Assembly (NCBI GenBank): GCA_021531385.1
Contig: JAFBIR010000002.1
Coordinates: 248,001 to 312,000 of the forward strand
Direction: 5' to 3'
Length of the DNA: 64,000 nt
Source of the DNA: Parabacteroides distasonis
GTDB taxonomy: Bacteria > Bacteroidota > Bacteroidia > Bacteroidales > Tannerellaceae
Each line of letters opens with the position of its first letter. The first letter of the stretch is position 1. Shown piece after piece: positions 16,629-25,482 of the stretch. Under the pieces are notes generated by a model. That model ran no database searches and was not told the DNA's origin. It was given only the letters and a program-made list of their open reading frames with translations. Made by a program: the position numbers and the translations under genes.

Positions 16629-16994
16629 ATGCCAACCGCATTTGAGATAGGCCGTGAGGGTGAGCGTGTGGCTCGCCAATTCCTGGAGCAGAAGGGTTAT
16701 CTGATCTTGGAACAGAATTGGCATTGGCATCATTATGAGTTGGATTTGGTGGCACGCCAAGGCGATGAGCTGGTGATTGTGGAGGTCAAGACGCGTGGCG
16801 TGGACTTCTTGGTCGATCCGGAGGAGGCTGTGGATCAAGGGAAGATCCGGAGGACCGTGGCGGCGGCTGATGCCTACGTGCGCTATACGGATGGCGACTT
16901 GCCTGTCCGTTTTGACCTGGTTTTCGTAACGCTGACAAAGGGGCATTCGGAGGTAGAACATATAGCCGATGCTTTCATGGCTCCTTGTCGCTAA
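16629..16994 (+). CDS. yraN: YraN/UPF0102 family nuclease-like protein
   Basis: The 121-residue protein has the restriction-endonuclease-like core of UPF0102: GREGERVARQFLEQKGYLIL, then YELDLVARQGDELVIVEVKTR with the D...ExK catalytic pattern, and RFDLVFV near the end. The biochemical role is not well defined in the family. It is the first of three closely spaced plus-strand genes ending with birA. Confidence 0.92.
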   Translation: MPTAFEIGREGERVARQFLEQKGYLILEQNWHWHHYELDLVARQGDELVIVEVKTRGVDFLVDPEEAVDQGKIRRTVAAADAYVRYTDGDLPVRFDLVFVTLTKGHSEVEHIADAFMAPCR

Positions 16995-17007
16995 CTAAAA
17001 GAACAAT

Positions 17008-17364
17008 ATGAATATAGAGGATGTACGAACCTACTGCTTGACCTTGCGCAACACGACGGAGTGTCTGCCGTTCGATGATGTGTCGTTGGTGTTTAAGGTG
17101 GAAAATAAAATGTTTCTGCTTCTTCCGCTGGATGCGGCGGAACCTTACGTGGCTGTGAAATGTAGCACGGATTATACCGATGAGCTGCGTGATCGTTACC
17201 GGGCAGTAGAGCCGGCCTACCATTTTAATAAGAAATATTGGAACATGATTTACCTCAATCAAGACATGAGCGATGAGGAGATCAAGCGTTGGATTCATCA
17301 CTCTTATCGGGAGGTGATCGCCAAGTTACCTAAGAAAATCAGCGTGCTTTATGTCGATGCCTAA
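17008..17364 (+). CDS. MmcQ/YjbR family protein
   Basis: The 118-residue protein shows the YjbR fold pattern: NIEDVRTYCLTLRNTTECLPFDD at the start, VFKVENKMFLLLPL, YVAVKCSTDYTDELRDRY and a C-terminal segment with YHFNKKYWNMIYLN and the helix IKRWIHHSY. Members are called DNA-binding from structural resemblance only. It overlaps birA by 14 bp. Confidence 0.9.
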   Translation: MNIEDVRTYCLTLRNTTECLPFDDVSLVFKVENKMFLLLPLDAAEPYVAVKCSTDYTDELRDRYRAVEPAYHFNKKYWNMIYLNQDMSDEEIKRWIHHSYREVIAKLPKKISVLYVDA

Positions 17365-18115
17365 GTTAACAACGGAAAAACCACGGATCATCCGTGTGGA
17401 AGAGACCCATTCCTCCAATAGCTTGTTGCGAGAATGGTTGGAGCGAGAGTCTTTGCCGAACTGCAGTGCGATTGTGGCTGATTTCCAGACAGCCGGTCGC
17501 GGACAGTTGGGGAATGTATGGGAGTCAGAGAAGGGCAAGAATTTGACCTTTAGCTTGGTGCTTTATCCGCAAGCGCTACCTGTCAAACAACAATTTTTGA
17601 TCTCTCAGATCGCGGCGCTCAGTGTCAAGGAGACTCTGGACGCTTATACGGAGGGCATCTCGATCAAATGGCCTAACGATATCTATTGGCAAGACAAGAA
17701 AATCTGTGGCATGTTGATTGAAAATGACTTAGCGGGGCATAACTTGCTCCGTTCGATCATCGGGATTGGTATCAACGTAAACCAAACCATGTTTCGTGGG
17801 GATGCGCCTAATCCGGTATCGTTGTGGCAGATTCTCAAGCAAGAGGTGGATCGGGAAGTGGTGCTGCGTCAGTTCTTGAGCCGTTTCGAGGCCTACAACC
17901 AAGCCCTGTCAACGGGAGAAAAGGCCTTGATTCATGCTCGCTATATGAAAGCGCTTTATCGAAGGGAGGGTTATCATCCCTACACGGATGCGCAAGGTGC
18001 TTTCTCGGCACGGATTTATGGCATTGAACCGACAGGGCATTTATTGTTGCAAGATACAGCAGGGACCATTCGTCGCTACGCATTCAAGGAGGTGTCTTAC
18101 TGCCTCTCGAAATGA
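17351..18115 (+). CDS. birA: Biotin-[acetyl-CoA-carboxylase] ligase
   Basis: It forms biotinyl-AMP and transfers biotin to carrier-protein lysines. The catalytic domain is present: QTAGRGQLGNVWES (the adenylate loop), ISIKWPNDIYWQDKKICGMLIE and GIGINVN. There is no N-terminal helix-turn-helix, so this is a ligase without the repressor function of E. coli BirA. The start lies in the end of the YjbR-like gene. Confidence 0.95.
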   Translation: MSMPKLTTEKPRIIRVEETHSSNSLLREWLERESLPNCSAIVADFQTAGRGQLGNVWESEKGKNLTFSLVLYPQALPVKQQFLISQIAALSVKETLDAYTEGISIKWPNDIYWQDKKICGMLIENDLAGHNLLRSIIGIGINVNQTMFRGDAPNPVSLWQILKQEVDREVVLRQFLSRFEAYNQALSTGEKALIHARYMKALYRREGYHPYTDAQGAFSARIYGIEPTGHLLLQDTAGTIRRYAFKEVSYCLSK

Positions 18116-18123
18116 ATATACAC

Positions 18124-18155
18124 AAAAAAGGACTGTTTTGACACAGCCCTTTTTT
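18124..18155. terminator. Bidirectional terminator between birA and purL
   Basis: AAAAAAGGACTGT pairs with ACAGCCCTTTTTT around a short loop (one mismatch). A-tract and T-tract on both sides can serve the convergent genes. Confidence 0.8.
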
Positions 18156-18176
18156 GTTGCTTGAAAAGCTATTCTT

Positions 18177-21100
18177 TTATTGTTTGTGCTCCTCAATCCA
18201 CTTGCGTGCATTGACAAAGCCCTCGATCCATGGCGTAACCTCGTCTGCTTGACGATCAGCGGGATAGTAGCCGCACTGCCAAGGGAACATCGCACGCTCG
18301 GGGTGAGGCATCATCGCCAAATGACGGCCATCCTGTGAGCAAACGCCTGCTACTGACCAAGGTGAGCCGTTCGGGTTGGCGGGATAACCCTCGTAGTTAT
18401 ATTTTGCTACGATGTGGTAAGCCGACTCCTCATAGGGGAACTGGAACTTACCTTCGCCGTGTGCTACCCAAACACCTAACTTCGTGCCGCTCAGCGAACC
18501 GAACATCACAGAGTGGTTTTTCGGAATCTCCAAGGTGACAAAGTTAGACTCGAACTTGTGCGAGTCGTTGTGTACCATCTTGTGCTTCTGAGCATGCTCC
18601 GGATAAACCAAGCCCAACTCTGCCATCAACTGACAGCCGTTGCAGATACCCATACTCAAGGTGTCAGGACGAGCGTAATAATTCTCGATAGCCTTCTTCG
18701 CCTTCTCATTGTAAAGGAAGCCACCCGCCCAACCTTTGGCAGAGCCTAATACATCGGAGTTGGAGAAACCACCACAGAAAACGATCATGTTGACATCCTC
18801 TAAGGTCTCACGGCCACTCGCCAAGTCGGTCATGTGTACGTCCTTCACATCAAAGCCGGCCAAATAGAGGGCGTAAGCGGTCTCACGCTCACACTGTGTA
18901 CCCTTCTCGCGGATCACAGCCGCCTTCACGCCACTCGGTGTACGACGATCAGCGCTGACACCGTAGTCGGCCAACTTCCCGGTGAATGACTTGTGGAACT
19001 TATACTCCAACGGTTGCATCTTGTAGTTCTCGAAACGATTGCCGGCACAGACGTTACCGCTCTGCTTCACATCCAGTTTATAAGAGGATTCATACCAAAC
19101 ATCACGCATGTAGTCGATGCCAAAGTGATACTGAATACCCTCCTTCGAAACTAAGATGTGGCGCTCCTCGGTCGGACGAGCGATAAGGGCGAAGCCTACG
19201 CCCGCCTCACGCATCAAGTGCTCGAACGCCTTCTTCTCCTTCACCTGCAACAGGATACCCGGATTCTCGGCGAAGAGAATCTTCACGATGTCTGCCTCGT
19301 TGATGGCATCGAGATCGACCTCCAAACCGCCCTCTACGTTGGCGAAACACATCTCCAACAGGGCTGTGATCATACCACCGGCAGAAATATCGTGACCAGC
19401 CAATACCAAACGTTGCTCGATAGCGGACTGAACGGCATTGAATGCGTCTCGGAAATACTCGGCATCCTTCACGGTCGGAACCTCATCACCCAACTTGTTC
19501 AAAGCTTGAGCGAAAGCGGAGCCTCCTAACTTCAACGTGTCGAACGAGAAGTCTATATAATATAGGTAGCTGTTCTTGTCGTGTGCCAAAACCGGAGAAA
19601 CGATCTTGCGGATGTCGCTTACCTCACCCGCCGCAGAGATAATCACCGTACCCGGAGCGATGACCTTATCCTCACCATACTTCTGCGTCATGGAGAGCGA
19701 ATCCTTGCCGGTCGGGATATTGATGCCTAAGCTGCAAGCGAAGTCAGAAGCGGCCTGCACAGCGGTGTAGAGACGTGCGTCCTCACCCTCGTTGCGGCAA
19801 GGCCACATCCAGTTAGCGCTCAATGAGATACCGGCTAATTGATCGGTCAGCGGAGCGAAAACGATGTTGGTCAATGCCTCGGCGATAGCCATTACAGAAC
19901 CGGCAGCCGGATCCACCATCGCTACCTGCGGAGCGTGACCGATAGAGGTGGCGATACCAGCCTTGCCTCTGTAATCCAAGGCCACAGCACCCAAGTCGCT
20001 CAACGGCAACTGCAACTCACCTTGGCACTGCTGGCGAGCGATCTTACCCGTCACAGAGCGATCGACCTTATTGGTCAACCAATCTTTACAAGCGACAGCC
20101 TCCAATTGGAGCACATTCTCCAAATAGTGGTGTAACTCAGACTCTTTATAAACAACCGGTTGATAGGCTGTCTCTACCGTGTGGTCGGTCATGATCGTAC
20201 GAGGCGGCTTACCAAACATGTACTCCAGCTTGATGTCGATCGGCTTCACCCCATCGGCCTGCTCGAAGACAAACTTCATATCGTTGGTTGTCTCACCTAC
20301 GACATACATCGGCGCACGCTCACGATCGGCGATGCGTTTCACGCGAGCCACATCCTCCTCCTTCATCAAGAGGCCCATACGCTCCTGGCTCTCGTTGCCG
20401 ATAATCTCCTTGGCGGAAAGTGTCGGGTCGCCAATCGGCAATTTGCTCATATCAATATGGCCTCCGGTGGCCTCGACCAACTCTGAGAGACAGTTGAGGT
20501 GTCCGCCAGCGCCGTGATCGTGGATAGAAACAATCGGATTCTCATCGCTCTCCGCAATCGCACGGATCACGTTGGCCGCACGTTTCTGCATCTCCGGGTT
20601 GGCACGCTGCACGGCGTTCAACTCGATACCGCTGGTGTACTGACCGGTGTTCACAGAAGAGACAGCACCACCGCCCATACCGATGCGATAGTTATCACCA
20701 CCAATCACAACCACCTTCTCGCCCGGCTGCGGATCGCCCTTCAAGGCATCCCGTTTGTTGGCGTAACCCACACCACCGGCCAACATAATCACTTTGTCAT
20801 AGGCATATTTCTTGTCATTCTCCGCATGCTCAAAAGTCAGCAACGAGCCACAGATCAGCGGTTGACCAAACTTGTTGCCGAAATCAGAAGCACCGTTGGA
20901 GGCCTTGATCAAGATCTGCTCCGGCGTTTGATAGAGCCAGGGGCGAGGATCCAAAATCTTCTCCCATTCCCGGGCGCCCTCTGTGCGCGGATAAGCGGTC
21001 ATATAAACGGCGGTTCCTGCGATGGGCAAAGAGGCCTTACCACCGCCCAGACGGTCACGAATCTCACCACCCGTACCGGTAGCCGCGCCATTGAATGGCT

Positions 21101-21866
21101 CAACGGTCGTCGGGAAGTTGTGTGTCTCCGCCTTCAGCGAGATCACGGTGTCAATCTCTTTTACCGCGAAGAAATCCGGTTTGTCGGCCGATTGGGGAGC
21201 GAACTGCTCCACCTTCGGCCCCTCATTGAAGGCCACATTATCTTTGTAAGCAGAAACCAACTTGTTCGGATTCTCTTGCGAGGTCTTCTTGATCAGGGCG
21301 AAGAGTGAGCTCTCCTTCTCCTCGCCATCGATGATGAAGGTACCACCGAAAATCTTGTGGCGGCAGTGCTCTGAGTTCACCTGTGAGAAGCCAAACACCT
21401 CGCTATCAGTCAGCTTTCGGCCCAACTTCTGGCTCACCTCGTTCAGGTAGGCGATCTCCTCCTGGCTCAATGCCAAGCCCTCTTGCTGGTTGTAGGCCTC
21501 CAAATCCTCGATATAGACGATGGGATCGGGTTGCTTGCTGATGGTGAAAATCGCTTGATCCAGCCCGTTGTAGATACGTTGCAACATCGGGTCATGCTCA
21601 GCCTCGCCCGAAGCCACAGGGAAATACTCCTCGATGCGGGAGATACCCGTCAGACCCATGTTCTGGGTGATTTCCACGGCGTTGGTACTCCACGGAGTGA
21701 TCATCTCCCGGCGGGGTCCCACGAACCAGCCTTCCAACGTTTCGGAAGGCAGCGGCGTAGCCTCGCTAAAGAGCCACACCAACTTCTGTGTGTCCTCAGG
21801 GGAGAATGCCTGCTGCGCCTCTACTGCCAGCACGCTCTTCGCTGAAGATTGAAAGAATAGAATCAT
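18177..21866 (-). CDS. purL: Phosphoribosylformylglycinamidine synthase, large single-chain form
   Basis: It makes FGAM from FGAR, ATP and glutamine in purine synthesis. The 1229 residues carry the N-terminal PurS-like part, two AIR-synthase-type halves (SEHCRHKIFGGTF; GGGAVSSVNTGQ; SIHDHGAGGHLNCLSEL; DISAGGMITALLEM) and a fused C-terminal glutaminase with nucleophile Cys in GICNGCQLMAELG and HPERAMF. Thus no separate purQ or purS is needed. It is monocistronic, with a -7 box at 21922-21929. Confidence 0.97.
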   Translation of the reverse strand: MILFFQSSAKSVLAVEAQQAFSPEDTQKLVWLFSEATPLPSETLEGWFVGPRREMITPWSTNAVEITQNMGLTGISRIEEYFPVASGEAEHDPMLQRIYNGLDQAIFTISKQPDPIVYIEDLEAYNQQEGLALSQEEIAYLNEVSQKLGRKLTDSEVFGFSQVNSEHCRHKIFGGTFIIDGEEKESSLFALIKKTSQENPNKLVSAYKDNVAFNEGPKVEQFAPQSADKPDFFAVKEIDTVISLKAETHNFPTTVEPFNGAATGTGGEIRDRLGGGKASLPIAGTAVYMTAYPRTEGAREWEKILDPRPWLYQTPEQILIKASNGASDFGNKFGQPLICGSLLTFEHAENDKKYAYDKVIMLAGGVGYANKRDALKGDPQPGEKVVVIGGDNYRIGMGGGAVSSVNTGQYTSGIELNAVQRANPEMQKRAANVIRAIAESDENPIVSIHDHGAGGHLNCLSELVEATGGHIDMSKLPIGDPTLSAKEIIGNESQERMGLLMKEEDVARVKRIADRERAPMYVVGETTNDMKFVFEQADGVKPIDIKLEYMFGKPPRTIMTDHTVETAYQPVVYKESELHHYLENVLQLEAVACKDWLTNKVDRSVTGKIARQQCQGELQLPLSDLGAVALDYRGKAGIATSIGHAPQVAMVDPAAGSVMAIAEALTNIVFAPLTDQLAGISLSANWMWPCRNEGEDARLYTAVQAASDFACSLGINIPTGKDSLSMTQKYGEDKVIAPGTVIISAAGEVSDIRKIVSPVLAHDKNSYLYYIDFSFDTLKLGGSAFAQALNKLGDEVPTVKDAEYFRDAFNAVQSAIEQRLVLAGHDISAGGMITALLEMCFANVEGGLEVDLDAINEADIVKILFAENPGILLQVKEKKAFEHLMREAGVGFALIARPTEERHILVSKEGIQYHFGIDYMRDVWYESSYKLDVKQSGNVCAGNRFENYKMQPLEYKFHKSFTGKLADYGVSADRRTPSGVKAAVIREKGTQCERETAYALYLAGFDVKDVHMTDLASGRETLEDVNMIVFCGGFSNSDVLGSAKGWAGGFLYNEKAKKAIENYYARPDTLSMGICNGCQLMAELGLVYPEHAQKHKMVHNDSHKFESNFVTLEIPKNHSVMFGSLSGTKLGVWVAHGEGKFQFPYEESAYHIVAKYNYEGYPANPNGSPWSVAGVCSQDGRHLAMMPHPERAMFPWQCGYYPADRQADEVTPWIEGFVNARKWIEEHKQ

Positions 21867-21921
21867 ATCTTATTAGTTTGTATTAATCTCTTGATTACGA
21901 ATCTGCTTATCTTAGAAAGCG

Positions 21922-21929
21922 CAAATTTA
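21922..21929 (-). promoter_or_regulatory. -7 box of purL
   Basis: TAAATTTG on the minus strand lies 55 bp before the purL ATG. Confidence 0.5.
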
Positions 21930-21950
21930 GGCAAAATTTCGATTCGCACA

Positions 21951-22000
21951 TAAAAAAAGAACCGCAAGGTAGCGACTGTATTTCAGCCACCGCCTTGCGG
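21951..22000 (-). terminator. Hairpin upstream of purL, terminator of the 22.1-kb remnant
   Basis: CCGCAAGG (21962-21969) pairs with CCTTGCGG (21993-22000). On the minus strand the hairpin is followed by TTCTTTTTTT; on the plus strand by CCCCC and T7. It would stop transcripts in both directions. Confidence 0.7.
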
Positions 22001-22013
22001 CCCCCTTTTTTTA

Positions 22014-22106
22014 GTTAGGATTGAGGATTTAGGAATGAGGACTTACAAATCCTAACTCCTAATTCCTCATTCCTAATTAAAAAGAATTCCTAACTCCTAA
22101 TTCCTC
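22014..22106. repeat. Degenerate TTAGGA-type heptamer repeats
   Basis: About 90 bp are made of variants of TTAGGAATGAGGA and its complement TCCTAATTCCTCA in both orientations. They overlap the stop of the remnant gene. Similar tracts occur at 46420-46443, 53266-53338, 56018-56038 and 57206-57242. Confidence 0.7.
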
Positions 22107-22539
22107 ACTTTACGAAGACTTTCTCCGTAATTCTCTCCTTGCCCTTCTGGATGACAACTACATAGATGCCAGCCTTGGCGGGAACCTGTGTGAGATAAGA
22201 AACCTCGTCGTTGAAGAGCGTCTGGCCTGTTACCGAGTAGATCGCTACCTGCAGCGGCTCTGCCGGAGACACCACAATCGCACCCTTTACGGTGTAGAGC
22301 TGTGAGCCTTCGGAGATGGCCTCAATCTCGGTTGGATTCAGCTCGACGCCTTCGATTGTCACCTTAATATTCTGATTTACACTGCGCACCACATACTTTC
22401 CATCCGACGCACGGGGTGTCAAGGTCTCGCCAAGACTGGTCTTCACTACCACTTTTGATTGGTCGTATGCCGGATCCAATGTCAAGGAGAACACAAAATC
22501 GTAGAAGACAACCTCTTTTGTGATTAGGACTATTTGCGG
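22105..22539 (-). pseudogene. C-terminal remnant of a secreted/surface protein
   Basis: The frame is open from 22539, but the only start codon is an internal GTG at 22494. A beta-sandwich-like repeat (DFVFSLTLDPAYDQSKV to NIKVTIEGVELN) is followed by a T9SS-sorting-domain-like or DUF6383-like end (LQVAIYSVTGQTLF, AGIYVVVIQKGKERITEKVF). Such ends normally close large exported proteins, and the upstream part and signal peptide are missing. The break lies about 40 bp from the repeat element at 22581. Confidence 0.7.
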
Positions 22540-22580
22540 TCAACTAATTTAGTTAAACCACAGGGGTCTCAAAAAACCAT

Positions 22581-22717
22581 TACTACGGAAAAAAAATCTC
22601 GTAGGCACGCGAAGGTTGCTCGCGTTACTACGTGAAGAAATTTCCGTTACTACGTGAATAAATTTCTGTTACTACGTGAATAAATTTCCGTAGGCACGTG
22701 ATTTTTTCTCCGTAGTA
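22581..22717. repeat. Palindromic dispersed element, copy 2 (137 bp)
   Basis: It is the reverse complement of the 9459-9550 element, with the same TACTACGG/CCGTAGTA ends. It carries three 22-bp units (GGAAATTTATTCACGTAGTA plus AC, with single changes) where copy 1 has one. The extra 44 bp account for nearly the whole length difference. The outer flank 22718-22755 also matches 9421-9458. Confidence 0.85.
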
Positions 22718-22771
22718 TCGAAATGCGACCGTGAAAGGGAAAGGGAAATCGAATGATGGGTGTATATAACA

Positions 22772-22803
22772 AAAAAAGGATGCCCCTGACGGAGCACCCT
22801 TTA
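22772..22803 (-). terminator. Terminator of the glycogen phosphorylase transcript
   Basis: On the minus strand AAAGGGTGC pairs with GCATCCTTT and is followed by a run of T. Confidence 0.75.
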
Positions 22804-22830
22804 TTATAGCCTTGTGTAAGACAGTCTCTA

Positions 22831-25401
22831 TTAGAGCTGGATCCAACGCACGTACGCGAAGTCCATGCGGTGAGGCAATTCCTTATGCTGCGGGAACACG
22901 CGGAAGCTAACCTTGTGGTTGCCTGCCTCAGACGGAGTCAGCTTCAACTCAAAGAAGAGCTTGCTACCCTCTGTCTTCTTCAACTCAAACTGATAGCTCT
23001 TCACGAAGCGGAGATCATGCTTCTCCGGATCCTCTTTCACAACCACCATCTCAGCACCTAACATACCTTGCAACTCGTGACGATCGATCACCAAGTTGAA
23101 GTTGTAGTCCTGGCCTACTACCAAACCAGAAGCGTTGATGTCTTTGTCGCAAGAGAAGTTCTCTACCTGGAAGCTATCCCAGTGCTGAGCCACCTCTTCC
23201 TTCCAAGCAGCCACCTCTTTCGCCACCTTGTAGCCATCGGCTGTGATGTGCGCGGAGCGAGTAGCCAACTTGTGATAGAAACGATCCTCGTAGTCGTCCA
23301 ACATACGCTTCATCGTATAATCCGGAGCGATCTTCGTGATGGAGTTCTTGATATACTGGATCCAGTCAGGTGAATAGCCCTTGCTGTTCTTCGCGTAGTA
23401 AGTCGGGATGATCTCGTTCTCCAACATGTGGTAGATCGTAGCGGCATCCAACTGATCCTGGTACTGCTGGTTCTCGTAAGTACGCTTGTCGGTCAACGCC
23501 CAACCAGCGCCCTCTTTGTAACCCTCATACCACCAACCGTCGAGCACAGAGAAGTTCAGCACACCGTTCATCTCGGCCTTCTCGCCAGATGTACCAGAAG
23601 CCTCCAACGGACGTGTCGGCGTGTTCAACCATACATCTACACCCGAGATCAAGCGGCGAGCTAAACGCATGTCGTAGTTCTCCAAGAAGATGATCTTACC
23701 CAAGAACTCCGGACGGCGAGAGATCTCGACGATATGCTTGATCAAGCCCTGACCACCACCATCGGCGGGGTGAGCCTTACCGGTGAATACGAACTGGATG
23801 GGGAACTGCTCGTTGTTGACGATCTTCGCCAAACGATCCAAGTCAGTGAACAACAGGTGCGCACGCTTGTAAGTAGCGAAACGACGACCGAAACCGATCA
23901 AGAGGGCGTTCGGGTTGATCTTCTCCAAGATAGAGACTACCTTTGAGGGATCGCCCTGGTTCTTCAACCAGCTATCCTTATATTGTACACGGATATAGTC
24001 GATCAACTTCTTCTTCAAGGTCTTGCGGATCTCCCAGATCTCCTCATCGGGTACATCCTGGATAGCCTCCCAACGCTTGCGATTCGATTGATCCGCAAAC
24101 ATCTCCGCGCCTAACTTCTGCTCGTAGAACTTCTTCATCTCCGTAGCAGCCCATGTCGGCATGTGTACACCGTTGGTGACATAACCTACGTGCAACTCAT
24201 CGGGGAAGTAGCCCTTCCATACCGGAGCGAACATGCGCTGAGAAACCTTACCGTGCAACCAGCTTACGCCGTTTGCCTCTTGGCAAGTATTCAAAGCGAA
24301 CACGCTCATGGAGAACTTATCGTTAGAGCCCGGATTCTCACGACCCATGTCGATGAACTCCTGCCAGCTGATACCTAACTTGCCGGGGAACTCGCCCATG
24401 TAACGGCCGAAGAGACCCTCGTCGAAATAGTCGTGGCCTGCGGGAACCGGTGTGTGAACCGTGTAAAGCGCTGACGCACGAACCACCTCCAACGCCTGGT
24501 TGAATGAGAGGCCCTCGTTCTGGATATAATCCACCAAACGCTGCGCGTTGATCAAAGCGGCATGGCCCTCGTTGCAGTGGTAAACCTGCTTCTTGATGCC
24601 CAACTTGTTCAACATCAAGATACCACCGATACCCAACAGATACTCTTGCTTCATACGGTTCTCCCAATCGCCACCATAGAGTTGGTGTGTGATGGAGCGA
24701 TCCCACTCGCTGTTCTGCGGAATATCCGTATCCATCAAATACAAAGGTACACGGCCTACGCTAACCTTCCAGATATTGGCGTAAACGATACGACCGGGAT
24801 AGGGAACCTCCAACACCATCGGCTCGCCGTTTGACTGCATCACCTGCGTCAAGGGCAAAGCGTTGAAGTTTTGCGGCTCATAGTTAGCGATCTGCTGACC
24901 GTCCATAGAAAGGGACTGCGTGAAATAACCATAACGATACAAGAAACCAACCGCACACATGTCGATGTTGCTATCGCTGGCCTCTTTCAAATAGTCACCG
25001 GCCAAGACACCAAGGCCACCAGAGTAAATCTTTAATACATTCGTCAAGCCATACTCCATGCTGAAATAAGCGACGGAGGGATGAGCCTTCGTAGGCTTTA
25101 CGTCAACGTAAGCCTTGAAATCGGCATAAACCTTCTTGATCTCAGCCATGAGGTCCTTATCCGCGAGGATCTCCTCCATGCGATTGTGAGAGAGGTTTTG
25201 CAACAATAACACAGGGTTACCTTCGGTTGACCGCCACAAAGCGGGGTCGATCTTACCGAACAGTTTAGCACCTTCGTGATTCCAAACCCACCACAGGTTG
25301 GTAGCGATCTCTTGAAGGGGCTCCAGCTGCTGCGGCAACTTTGAATGAGAATACACGTCCTTCCAAACAGGACTGTTAGCATTGTTCGCCTTAATTTTCA
25401 T
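22831..25401 (-). CDS. glgP: Alpha-glucan (glycogen) phosphorylase, GT35
   Basis: It releases glucose-1-phosphate from glycogen or maltodextrin. The 856 residues match the short phosphorylase type: an N-terminal domain ([20 protein letters not shown]), ACFS-like core segments ([33 protein letters not shown]), and the PLP region [19 protein letters not shown] with the cofactor lysine. It lies 81 bp after the glycogen synthase gene on the same strand, so breakdown and synthesis are encoded together. A -7-like TATCTTCG in the gap may give it separate transcription. Confidence 0.95.
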   Translation of the reverse strand: MKIKANNANSPVWKDVYSHSKLPQQLEPLQEIATNLWWVWNHEGAKLFGKIDPALWRSTEGNPVLLLQNLSHNRMEEILADKDLMAEIKKVYADFKAYVDVKPTKAHPSVAYFSMEYGLTNVLKIYSGGLGVLAGDYLKEASDSNIDMCAVGFLYRYGYFTQSLSMDGQQIANYEPQNFNALPLTQVMQSNGEPMVLEVPYPGRIVYANIWKVSVGRVPLYLMDTDIPQNSEWDRSITHQLYGGDWENRMKQEYLLGIGGILMLNKLGIKKQVYHCNEGHAALINAQRLVDYIQNEGLSFNQALEVVRASALYTVHTPVPAGHDYFDEGLFGRYMGEFPGKLGISWQEFIDMGRENPGSNDKFSMSVFALNTCQEANGVSWLHGKVSQRMFAPVWKGYFPDELHVGYVTNGVHMPTWAATEMKKFYEQKLGAEMFADQSNRKRWEAIQDVPDEEIWEIRKTLKKKLIDYIRVQYKDSWLKNQGDPSKVVSILEKINPNALLIGFGRRFATYKRAHLLFTDLDRLAKIVNNEQFPIQFVFTGKAHPADGGGQGLIKHIVEISRRPEFLGKIIFLENYDMRLARRLISGVDVWLNTPTRPLEASGTSGEKAEMNGVLNFSVLDGWWYEGYKEGAGWALTDKRTYENQQYQDQLDAATIYHMLENEIIPTYYAKNSKGYSPDWIQYIKNSITKIAPDYTMKRMLDDYEDRFYHKLATRSAHITADGYKVAKEVAAWKEEVAQHWDSFQVENFSCDKDINASGLVVGQDYNFNLVIDRHELQGMLGAEMVVVKEDPEKHDLRFVKSYQFELKKTEGSKLFFELKLTPSEAGNHKVSFRVFPQHKELPHRMDFAYVRWIQL

Positions 25402-25482
25402 TATCGTGAATTTAAAGTGTTTGTTTCTTTTCTAAAAAACGGTCGCGAAGATACGCATTATCTCGCTATCTATGAGCATAAT

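Noticed and set aside
22014-22106. Heptamer tract considered as a CRISPR array
   Set aside because: The units are short, degenerate and in both orientations, without constant repeats or unique spacers; no cas genes are present in the window.
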